Source: Vicinamibacteria bacterium
GTDB taxonomy: Bacteria; Acidobacteriota; Vicinamibacteria; Fen-336
Assembly (NCBI GenBank): GCA_025923995.1
Contig: JAICEW010000025.1
Coordinates: 1 to 34,420 of the forward strand
Length of the DNA stretch: 34,420 bases
Direction of reading: 5' to 3'
Below, one piece after another: positions 6,448-14,700 of the stretch. The notes under the pieces were generated by a model that saw only the letters and a list, made by a program, of their open reading frames with translations, had not been told where the DNA came from and searched no databases. Both the position numbers and the translations under genes were made by a program. Position 1 is the stretch's first letter; the number at the start of each line of letters is the position of its first letter.

Positions 6448-7416
6448 GTGGTTCCTGTGGAAAGCGTCGGATCGCCTGCGTTGTGGGCCGGGTTCACGAT
6501 CTTCATCCTCGCGCTGCTGGCCCTCGACCTGGGGGTCTTCCATCGCAAGGCGCACACGGTCGGCTATCGCGAGGCCCTCTCGTGGAGCGCCGTCTGGGTG
6601 GGCCTGGCGCTCGCGTTCAACCTGCTCGTCTACCACTGGTTCGGCTCCGAGCGCGCGCTCGAGTTCCTCACCGGGTACCTCATCGAGAAGGCGCTGTCGG
6701 TCGACAACATCTTCGTGTTCCTGATGGTCTTCTCGTACTTCGCGGTGCCCGCCAAGTTCCAGCACCGCGTGCTCTTCTGGGGCATCCTGGGCGCCCTGCT
6801 GATGCGCGCCGCGTTCATCGTGGCCGGCGCCGCCCTGCTGCAGCGCTTCCACTGGGTCATCTACGTGTTCGGCGCCTTCCTCGTGCTGACCGGCGTCCGC
6901 CTGCTGATGGGCTCGGGCGCGGAGGTCCACCCCGAGCGCAATCCCGTCTACCGTCTCTTCCGGCGGTTCGTGCCGGCGGTCGACCACTATCACGGCGCCG
7001 CGTTCACCGTCGTCGAGAACGGCCGCCGCTACGCGACGCCTCTGCTGCTGGTGGTGGCGGTGGTGGAGGCCACCGACCTGGTGTTCGCCCTCGACTCCAT
7101 CCCGGCCATCTTCGCGGTGACGACGGATCCCTTCATCGTCTACACGTCGAACGTCTTCGCGATCCTCGGCCTGCGCGCGCTCTACTTCCTCCTGGCGGGA
7201 GCGCTGGGCCAGTTCCGCTACCTCAAGGTGGGCCTGGGGCTGGTGCTCTGCTTCGTGGGCGCCAAGATGGCGCTCGCCGACGTGTTCAAGATCCCCATCG
7301 GCGTCTCCCTGGCGATCGTCGCCACGCTCCTGGCGGGCTCGATCGCGGCGTCGCTGGCCGTCGCCGTCAGCGGGGATCGAGCTCCAGTCCCGCCTGATCC
7401 GCGAAACGACCCATGA
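6448..7416 (+). CDS. terC: TerC/Alx-family membrane protein, probable Mn(II) exporter
   Basis: A 322-residue polytopic inner-membrane protein of Alx-like size. Typical motifs are LALLALDLGVFHRKAH near residue 22, EKALSVDNIFVFLMVFSYF near 78, and VVEATDLVFALDSIPAIFAV near 206. The acidic residues in DLGVF, SVDN and ATDLVFALDS are the conserved membrane carboxylates thought to carry metal. Homologues such as Alx and YkoY are linked to manganese efflux or metalation of exported enzymes. GTG 6448 is chosen because GGAGG (6438-6442) is spaced correctly. The GTG at 6412 lies in the riboswitch hairpin, and GTG 6457 gives the classical ESVGSPALW N-terminus but is further away. The 3' end overlaps the convergent gene by 50 bases. 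Confidence 0.93.
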   Translation: MVPVESVGSPALWAGFTIFILALLALDLGVFHRKAHTVGYREALSWSAVWVGLALAFNLLVYHWFGSERALEFLTGYLIEKALSVDNIFVFLMVFSYFAVPAKFQHRVLFWGILGALLMRAAFIVAGAALLQRFHWVIYVFGAFLVLTGVRLLMGSGAEVHPERNPVYRLFRRFVPAVDHYHGAAFTVVENGRRYATPLLLVVAVVEATDLVFALDSIPAIFAVTTDPFIVYTSNVFAILGLRALYFLLAGALGQFRYLKVGLGLVLCFVGAKMALADVFKIPIGVSLAIVATLLAGSIAASLAVAVSGDRAPVPPDPRNDP

Positions 7417-8509
7417 GCCCCCAGCCGCCGAAGCTGTCGCTCACCAGGACGGCCAGCTCGTTCTCGCCGGCCGCGAGGGGCAGCCACACCCGCGCCTGGT
7501 CGTACCCGATCAGGCCCTCGCGGCGAGGCGCGTCGAAGCGGTAGCCCTGGTCGCCGTGGTAGAGCGGCTCCCCGTTGAGGAAGACCGTCGCGCGGTCGGA
7601 GTAGCCCAGGTCGAACGCGACGCGCCCCGCCTTCGCCGCGCGCACCCTCACCCGGGCGACACATGCTCCGGCGCGGCTGCCGGGCGGGAGCGTGACGTGG
7701 CGGTGCAGCTCCAGCAGCCCGCTCGCGTGCGTGGCGACCGTGCGCAGCGGGCCCAGCGCCTCCACGGAGGGGAGCGCGTCGGGGGGCTTGTCGGAAGGCG
7801 GGATCGGGCCCGAGACCTCCCAGCGCCGCACCACGCCCAGCGGGACCACCGGCGCCTCGACCGCGATCGAGGAGAAGTCGAAGGGGACGGCGTTGGGCCG
7901 GACCGTGACGTTCGCGAAGCGGGCGACCGGGCCCGAGCCGGGCGTGTCGGGCGGCACGAACGCGCGCAGCGCGACGTAGCCGGGCTTGGACTCCCGCTGC
8001 AGCCGCGCCACCATCACCGGGCGTTCGGCGGAGCCGAGGAAGACCGCCGCCCGCTGGCCCTGCAGCACCAGCCGCAGCCGCGTCCATGCGCCCGGCTCGA
8101 ACGCGACCGCCGCCGTCGAGCCCGGCCCGTGGTAGAGCTGCCAGCCGCTCTGTCCCTGGTGCACGGGCGCGTACTGCAGGGAGTCGGGCAGGCCCGACTT
8201 GTGCGGCCGCAGGTAGAGGTCCTCGTACTCCTTGTCGTCCTGCATGCGGAACGTGACGTACACGAACGAGCGGCGGCGCGTCACCTGCACGTCCATCTCG
8301 ATCGTGCCGTCCTGCAGCTTCACGTCCCGGCGCGTGGCCACGCCGGACTCGAACGCGAGCGTCTCGCGGCCGTCCACGGTCTCCGCGCGGACGCCCTGGG
8401 GGCTGAGCTCCCAGCGTCCGTCCGAGAAGGGCAGCGCGTCCTGCGCCGCGAGCGGAGCGGCGACGGGGAGCAGGGCGGCGAACGCCATCAGGCGGGTGCG
8501 GCTGTTCAT
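7367..8509 (-). CDS. secreted two-domain beta-sandwich protein, unknown function
   Basis: A 380-residue protein. Residues 1-22 form a clear signal peptide (SRTRLMAFAALLPVAAPLAAQ). Residues 25-205 resemble a LamG/concanavalin-like fold like those in sugar-hydrolase-associated domains: SFVYVTFRMQDDKEYEDLYLR, YHGPGSTAAVAFEPGAWTRL and FANVTVRP. Residues 225-380 look like a second beta-sandwich of the galactose-binding type (ATVFLNGEPLYHGDQGYR, LPLAAGENELAVLVSDSFGG). No catalytic motif is visible. ATG 8509 has a strong GGAGGG leader; the in-frame extension upstream lacks one. A TAAGGT box lies at 8546-8541. It ends inside the terC coding region, convergent, with a 50-base overlap. Confidence 0.8.
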   Translation of the reverse strand: MNSRTRLMAFAALLPVAAPLAAQDALPFSDGRWELSPQGVRAETVDGRETLAFESGVATRRDVKLQDGTIEMDVQVTRRRSFVYVTFRMQDDKEYEDLYLRPHKSGLPDSLQYAPVHQGQSGWQLYHGPGSTAAVAFEPGAWTRLRLVLQGQRAAVFLGSAERPVMVARLQRESKPGYVALRAFVPPDTPGSGPVARFANVTVRPNAVPFDFSSIAVEAPVVPLGVVRRWEVSGPIPPSDKPPDALPSVEALGPLRTVATHASGLLELHRHVTLPPGSRAGACVARVRVRAAKAGRVAFDLGYSDRATVFLNGEPLYHGDQGYRFDAPRREGLIGYDQARVWLPLAAGENELAVLVSDSFGGWGLMGRFADQAGLELDPR

Positions 8510-8622
8510 GGTCCCTCCGGGCCCCCGGAAGTCGTGGCCCACCTTAGCGCGACCCCGGGGCCCAAGGGAACGGCCAGGTGGCTCGTGCGGGTCCGGACGC
8601 CGTCCTCGGTTATCCTGGGAGC

Positions 8623-9828
8623 GTGAGCCAGACGTACTTCCAGAAGGGCTTCGGGCTGAAGCGCGCGGTGGGTCCCGTCCTCTCGGCCAGCTACGCGAGC
8701 GGCCTGGTGGACCGCCTCAAGGAGCTGGACTACGCGGCCCGCGCGGGCGAGATCGAGCTGCGGCTGGCCCGCGAGTTCGGGTTCTGCTACGGCGTGGACC
8801 GCGCGGTCGAGTACGCGTACGAGACGCGGCAGCAGTTCCCGCAGCGGCGGATCTTCCTCTCGGGCGAGATCATCCACAACCCGGAGGTGAACGGCCGCCT
8901 GCAGGACATGGGCATCCGCATCCTGCCCGAGCAGGCCGACGCGATCGCGCGCTACGCCGAGGTGCAGGCGGGGGACGTGGTGATCCTGCCGGCCTTCGGC
9001 GTGACCGTGGCCGAGATGGAGCACCTGCGCGCGACGGGCTGCGTCCTGGTGGACACCACCTGCGGGAGCGTGCTGAACGTCTGGAAGAACGTCCACAAGT
9101 ACGCGCGCGAGGGGTTCACCGCGGTCATCCACGGCAAGCACTACCACGAGGAGACCAAGGCCACCGCCTCGCAGGCGCTCACGCACGAGGGGGGCCAGTA
9201 CCTCTGCGTGCGCGACAAGGACGAGGCGGAGGCGGTCTGCGCCTTCATCCGCGGGACGGTCGCGGCCGACGAGATCCGGGAGCGGTTCGCGCACGCGGCC
9301 AGCCCCGGGTTCGATCCCGCGCGCGACCTGGGGAAGCTGGGACTGGCCAACCAGACGACGATGCTGATGAGCGAGAGCCTGGAGATCCAGGAGATGCTGC
9401 GCAGCGCCATGCGGGAACGGTACGGCGACGCCGGGCTCGCGGAGCGCTTCCGCGCCTTCGACACCATCTGCTCCGCCACCCAGGACCGGCAGGACGCGGT
9501 CCTGCGCATGCTCGAAGACAAGCCGCTCGACCTCATGGTCGTGATCGGCGGCTTCAACAGCAGCAACACGCAGGCGCTGGCCCGCATCTGCGCCGCCAAG
9601 CTGCCCACCTTCCACATCGACGGGCCGGACTGCATCGACGGGGACGCCATCCGCCATCGACGGCTGGGCGAGCACCACGACTCGCGGAGCGAGGAGTGGC
9701 TGCCGCCAGGCCCCGTCCGCCTGGGCCTGACCGCGGGCGCCTCCACGCCGAACAACGTGGTGGGCGAGGTCGTGCGCCGCATCCTGGCCCTGCGGGGCCT
9801 CACACCCGACGACCTGCGGGCGGCCTGA
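8623..9828 (+). CDS. ispH: 4-hydroxy-3-methylbut-2-enyl diphosphate reductase (long form)
   Basis: IspH catalyses the last step of the MEP pathway, making IPP and DMAPP with a [4Fe-4S] cluster. Motifs in order: EFGFCYGVDRAV, GEIIHNPEVNGRL, DTTCGSVLNVWKN, NQTTMLMSESLEIQ, DTICSATQDRQ, GGFNSSNTQ and TAGASTPNNVV. The cysteines in FCYG, TTCG and TICS are the three cluster ligands. At 401 residues it is the long type known from cyanobacteria and plants rather than the roughly 310-residue E. coli type. GTG 8623 gives MSQTYFQKGFGLK; a TTATCCT-like box (8610-8616) ends only 6 bases before it, so initiation may be nearly leaderless. It diverges from the secreted beta-sandwich gene. Confidence 0.96.
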   Translation: MSQTYFQKGFGLKRAVGPVLSASYASGLVDRLKELDYAARAGEIELRLAREFGFCYGVDRAVEYAYETRQQFPQRRIFLSGEIIHNPEVNGRLQDMGIRILPEQADAIARYAEVQAGDVVILPAFGVTVAEMEHLRATGCVLVDTTCGSVLNVWKNVHKYAREGFTAVIHGKHYHEETKATASQALTHEGGQYLCVRDKDEAEAVCAFIRGTVAADEIRERFAHAASPGFDPARDLGKLGLANQTTMLMSESLEIQEMLRSAMRERYGDAGLAERFRAFDTICSATQDRQDAVLRMLEDKPLDLMVVIGGFNSSNTQALARICAAKLPTFHIDGPDCIDGDAIRHRRLGEHHDSRSEEWLPPGPVRLGLTAGASTPNNVVGEVVRRILALRGLTPDDLRAA

Positions 9829-9918
9829 GCCGCCCGTCTACGATCGACGGCCGTAACCAGGCGTCCACGCGGCTGGATGCGAGGTCCGGGCTCGCCGGCC
9901 GGCCCGGGACGCTGTAGA

Positions 9919-9940
9919 CTCCGCTCTTCCTTGAGCGGAG
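9919..9940 (+). promoter_or_regulatory. hairpin hiding the ribosome binding site of the M36 gene
   Basis: CTCCGCTC (9919-9926), loop TTCCTT, GAGCGGAG (9933-9940): a perfect 8-bp stem whose 3' arm holds the GGAGG used by the ATG at 9946. A TAGACT box (9915-9920) touches the 5' arm. If that box is the -10, its transcript would start inside the hairpin and leave the site open. RNA reading through from ispH would carry the full stem and be poorly translated. A second imperfect GC stem (9884-9910) lies just upstream. Confidence 0.4.
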
Positions 9941-9945
9941 GTGTC

Positions 9946-11670
9946 ATGCCCACTCGCTTCACTGCGGCCGCGCTGACGGCGGCGATCGCGCTCGCGGCAT
10001 CCTGGCCGGCCGAGGCCAAGCAACCCAACCCGGCGTCGGAGGCGCTGCGCATGGTGCCCGACGAGAGCGAGAGCTTCTCGCGCACGCCGACCGGACGCGT
10101 CAGCAACGAGACCGGCTACCCGGCGGCGCTCTACCGCGTGAACCATCCGGTGACGAAGGACACGCCCGAGGCGATGGGCCGGCAGTACTTGCGCGAGGCG
10201 GCCGGGCAGCTGGGGCTGAGGCACGCGGACCTGTCCGACCTCAAGTTCCGTTCGTCGCGCACGGGGCTCGCCACCACCGCGGTCCGCTTCGAACAGACCT
10301 ACAAGGGCGTGCCCGTCTATCGGGCCGACCTCAAGGTCTCGCTGGACCGGCAGTCGATGGTCATCTTCCTGATGAACGGTTACAGGCAGGGCCTGTCGCT
10401 CGAGGACGCTACGCCCAGGGTCATGCCGGCGACCGCCCGCCAGGCGGCTCTCGCGTACCTCAAGGCGGAGGGGCCGATGCACTACGACCGCACCGACCTC
10501 GTCGTGTACCCCGGGAAGGCGGGGACCCGCCTGGCCTGGAAGGTGGTGGTCGAGCCCGCCTCGCCGATCGGCACCTGGGAGACGCTGGTCGACGCAAAGA
10601 CGGGCGAGCTGTTCAGGGCGGAGGACCTGGCGTGCTATCAGCGGAGCCCCGAGGGAGCCGTGAACGGGACGGGCACCGTCTTCAACCCCGACCCGCTCTC
10701 GTCCGCCCAGGCCGCCTACGGCGCGACCGGCTTCGTGGACGGCAACGACGCCGACACGCCGGAGCTCAACGGCCAGCGCGCGAACGTGACCCTGCGCGAC
10801 ATCGACAACAACGGTGGGACCTTCACCCTGATCGGGCCCCGGGCGGAGATCATCGACTTCGAGGCGCCGTTCAACGGCCTGTTCCCGCAGGCGTCGTCCG
10901 ACTTCAGCTCGACGCGCAGCCCGAACGTGTTCGAAGCGGCCAACACCTACTACCACATCGACACGTTCATGCGGTACATCAACGATCCGCCTCCGGCGGG
11001 GCTGGGCATCACGTTGATGCCGACCCAGTACGTGGGCGGCGTGCGCTTCGACCCCAGCGGCTTCAACGGCGCCGACAACTCGGCCTACTTCCCCTCCACC
11101 GGCCGCCTGACCTTCGGCGAGGGCGGGGTCGACGACGCCGAGGACGCGGACGTGATCATCCACGAGCTGGGCCACGGCATCCATCACTGGCTGCAGGGCG
11201 GCAGCGGCCCCTCGCAGGTGCAGGGGCTGTCCGAGGGCAGCGGCGACTACCTGGCGCAGTCCTACAGCCGCAGCTTCAACCAGTGGCCCTCGAGCGCGCC
11301 GGCCTTCCACTGGGTCTTCAGCTGGGACGGCCACAACCCGTTCTGGCCCGGCCGCACCACCAACTGGCCCAACCTGTGGCCGGGCGGGCTCACCGGCCAG
11401 ATCCACACCGACGGGCAGATCTGGTCCACCGCCAACATGCGCATCTGGAACCAGCTGGGGCGGCAGAAGACCGACGCCGTCTTCCTGGAGGGGCTCAACC
11501 TGACGACGCAGTCCACGAACCAGGACGACGCGGCGCAGGCCATGATGAACGCCGCTGCCGCGCTGGGCTACACGCTGCCCGAGATGACGATCATGTTCAA
11601 CGAGTTCACGGCGACCGGCTACACGGTCGTGATCGTGCCGGTCGAGCTGATGTCGGTGACGGTCGAGTAG
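9946..11670 (+). CDS. secreted M36-type (fungalysin-like) zinc metallopeptidase
   Basis: A 574-residue preproenzyme. Residues 1-24 are a signal peptide (TAAALTAAIALAASWPAEA). Residues 25-215 look like a thermolysin/fungalysin propeptide (FEQTYKGVPVYRADLKVSLD, LVDAKTGELFRAEDL). The catalytic domain follows. NTYYHIDTFMRYIND near 328 matches the M36 helix before the active site. HELGH at 406-410 gives two zinc histidines and the general base Glu. E430 in SEGSGDYLAQ is the likely third zinc ligand, corresponding to the EG-x-D of M36. It probably degrades extracellular protein. ATG 9946 has GGAGG and is preferred to the longer upstream frame. A strong inverted repeat follows the stop. Confidence 0.88.
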   Translation: MPTRFTAAALTAAIALAASWPAEAKQPNPASEALRMVPDESESFSRTPTGRVSNETGYPAALYRVNHPVTKDTPEAMGRQYLREAAGQLGLRHADLSDLKFRSSRTGLATTAVRFEQTYKGVPVYRADLKVSLDRQSMVIFLMNGYRQGLSLEDATPRVMPATARQAALAYLKAEGPMHYDRTDLVVYPGKAGTRLAWKVVVEPASPIGTWETLVDAKTGELFRAEDLACYQRSPEGAVNGTGTVFNPDPLSSAQAAYGATGFVDGNDADTPELNGQRANVTLRDIDNNGGTFTLIGPRAEIIDFEAPFNGLFPQASSDFSSTRSPNVFEAANTYYHIDTFMRYINDPPPAGLGITLMPTQYVGGVRFDPSGFNGADNSAYFPSTGRLTFGEGGVDDAEDADVIIHELGHGIHHWLQGGSGPSQVQGLSEGSGDYLAQSYSRSFNQWPSSAPAFHWVFSWDGHNPFWPGRTTNWPNLWPGGLTGQIHTDGQIWSTANMRIWNQLGRQKTDAVFLEGLNLTTQSTNQDDAAQAMMNAAAALGYTLPEMTIMFNEFTATGYTVVIVPVELMSVTVE

Positions 11671-11690
11671 GACGTCTTCGCGTCGGACGA

Positions 11691-11723
11691 ACGGCCGCCG
11701 GGTCTCACGGGTCCGGCGGCCGT
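11691..11723 (+). terminator. putative terminator hairpin after the M36 gene
   Basis: ACGGCCGCCGG (11691-11701) and CCGGCGGCCGT (11713-11723) form a perfect 11-bp stem with an 11-base loop, 20 bases after the stop codon. Only a short T run follows (CGTTT), so termination may be weak or may need Rho. Confidence 0.5.
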
Positions 11724-11730
11724 CGTGCGT

Positions 11731-11781
11731 TTGACGTCCCGTCGCGCGGTGGTAACGTGCCTCCCGACGTCGAACGGGAGG
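11731..11781 (+). promoter_or_regulatory. promoter and SD-masking hairpin before the FG-GAP gene
   Basis: TTGACG (11731-11736), 16-base spacer, TAACGT (11753-11758): a plausible vegetative promoter. One base later begins a perfect 7-bp hairpin, CCTCCCG (11760-11766)/CGGGAGG (11775-11781), whose 3' arm is the ribosome binding site for ATG 11786. The arrangement repeats what is seen before the M36 gene. Confidence 0.45.
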
Positions 11782-11785
11782 GGCC

Positions 11786-14700
11786 ATGCGCGTGGATCGC
11801 CTGAGGGTGCCGCTCGCGGTCGTATTTTCCGCCTTCGCGCTGCTCGACGCGCCGGGCGCCCTGGCCGACCCACGCCGTGCCCGGCCGGGCCCCGACGGCG
11901 CCGTCTCCTTCGAGCACCGGACGGCCCTGCTCCCGCACAGCGATCCCTACGGGATCGTGCTCGAGAGCTTCGGCATCTCCCTCGCGGTCTCGGGCGACGT
12001 CGCGGTGGTGGGGGCGCCGGGGAGCTTGTCCGCGCGCGTGTTCGTGCGCTCGGGAGGCGTATGGTCCGAGCAGCAGGTTCTGACCGGCACCGGCGCCGTG
12101 AACTTCGGCGTGACCGTCGCCATGTCGGGGGACACGATCGCAGTGGGAGGAATCGGGTTCGGCGATCCGGTTCCCGGTCCGGGCGCCGTCCACGTCTTCG
12201 TCCGTTCGGGCACGACCTGGGTGCTGCAGCAGAGGCTGCAGCCGGTGGGGATCACCAGCCAGTTCGGGATCCAGGTCGCGCTGGCGGGGGACACGCTGGT
12301 CGTGGGAGACCCGCTCGACGGTGCCTTTGCGGGGGCAGCGTACGTCTTCGAGCGTTCCGGGTCGGTCTGGGCGGCGCCACTGAAGCTGACATCGTCCAGC
12401 ACCGCCTCGAACGATCGGTTCGGAACCGCGGTCGCCGTCTCCGAGGATGCCGCGACGGTTGCCGTCGGCGCGCCCAATCACGGGAGTTCGCTCGGCAGCA
12501 CCCATGTCTTCGAACGGAGTGGAGCCTCCTGGACGGAACAGCCCATGCTGACGCCGGCCGGAGCCACGGGCCAATACAACTTCGGTAACGCCCTGTCGAT
12601 CTCCGGCGACACGATCGCCGTCGCCGCGTCGGGGGCCGACACGGCGGCCGGCACCAACGCGGGTGCGGTGCACGTGTTCGTGCGCGCCGCCGGCGTCTGG
12701 AGCGAGCAGCAGAGGCTGCTGGCGGACGACGCCGTTGCCGAGACGAACCTCGGCCGGTCGGTGCTGGTGGCGGGCGACCTGCTCCTTGCCGGCGCCTACC
12801 GCGGCCTGACGGGGCCGCAAGAGGGGGTCTACAGGTTCACGCGAACGGGCACCACGTGGACGCAGCAGCCGAAGCTGGTCGGTGACAAGACCCTGGCGCG
12901 CTTCGGATCGTCGCTCGGACTCACGGCGGACACCCTCCTCGTAGGCGCTTCACAAGAGGACGTGCGGGGCTGCGTGTACGCGTTCGACAGGGCCACCTGG
13001 ACGGCCGAACAGAAGCTCCGGTCGCTGGACTACCCCAACTGGGACGAGTTCGGCTGGGCCACGGCGGCCTCGGGCGACACGTTCGCGGTCGGCGCGGCGA
13101 ACGACTCCGGACCGGCCGCCGAGGAGGCGGGCTCGGTGGCGCTCTTTTTGAGGTCCGGTCGGGACGTCGTTGAGCAACAGAAGATCTTCGCGCAGGTGCC
13201 GGAAGACGGCAGATTCGGGTCGGCCGTCGCGCTCTCGGGGAACACGCTGCTCGTGGGCGCGTGGTCTTCATACTCGCCGTTCCCCGTCCGTCGAGGCACC
13301 GCCTACGTGTTCGTGCGCGCGGGCGGCACCTGGAGCTTGCAGCAGAAGCTGGACGCAACCGATAGCATCGACGGCCTTCACTTCGGCATCGCCGTCGCTC
13401 TCGAAGGCGATACCGCCGTGATCGGCACCAACCTGCCCTGGGGCGGCGCCTACGTCTTCACCCGGACGGGCACCACCTGGACCTTCCAGCAGAAGCTCAC
13501 GGTGCCCGACCAGAACGGATTCGGGGGGGCCCTGGCCCTCGACGGCGACACGCTGCTGGTGGGTGACGAGTACTTCAGCGCCGGCGCCAACCAGACCGGA
13601 GCCGCCTTCGTGTTCGTGCGCTCCGGCAACACCTGGACGCAGCAGGGGCCAATGCTGACGGCTTCGGACGCCGGCGTGCGGCGGTTCGGCCATTCCGCCG
13701 CCCTCTCGGGTGACACCGCGGTCATCGGCTGCCAGCAGGTGTCGCCGGGTCCGTGCTCGCCCGGAGCGGCCTACGTCTTCGTCCGCTCGGGCGGGACCTG
13801 GACGGAGCAGCAGAAGCTGACGGCGTCGGACGCCACCGCCTTCGATTCCTTCGGCGAGTCCGTCACCTTGCAAGGCGACGTCGCGGTCGTCGGCGCTCCG
13901 ACCGCGGTCGCGCCCGGTGCCTACGTCTTCACGCGGTCCGGCGGAACGTGGACCGAGCAGCAGAAGCTGCTGGACCCGGGGGGAACGGCAGGCCTGGGCA
14001 ACGCCGTGGCGCTTTCGAACGGCACGCTGGTCGTGGGTGCCAGGTTCGAGGTGGGCGGCTCCTTCACGGGCTCGGCGCACGTGTTCGACGCGGCCGCCGA
14101 TCTCGCCATCTCCATGACGGACGGCGCCCCGACCGCCGTGCCCGGCGAGCCGATCACGTACACGATCCGGGTGGACAACGCGGGCCCCAACCCGGCCACG
14201 GCGACGGTGGACGACGTCGTGCCGGCCGCGATCACCGGGGCCCGCTGGACCTGCGCGGCGTCGCCCGGCTCCACGTGCGCGCCCGGGGGCTCCGGAGACA
14301 TCCACGACACCGTGAGCCTGCTCGCGGGTGGAAGCGCGACCTACGAGCTGGTCGGCACGATCGCGCCGGGCGCCACGGGCACGCTGGCCAACACCGCGAC
14401 CGTCCAGGCATCTTCGAGCACGTTCGAGCCCAACCTCGCGAACAATTCCGCGGTCGACACCGACACGCTGACTCCGATCGCGGATCTCGGCGTCACCAAG
14501 ACCGATTCCGCCGACCCGGTCTCCCAGGGCGATCCGCTCGCCTACACGCTCACCGTCACCAACACGGGACCGTCCGACGGCCGGTCGCTCGAGGTGATCG
14601 ACACGCTCCCTGCCGGCGTCACGTTCCTGTCCTCGACGCCAGGTCCCCCTACCTGCACGCACGCTTCGGGGGTGGTCACGTGCGACATGCCGGTGCTGGC

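Noticed and set aside
6314-6724. 136-codon frame overlapping the riboswitch and terC start
   Set aside because: Ser/Arg-rich shadow translation in a different frame from terC; the region folds as RNA instead.
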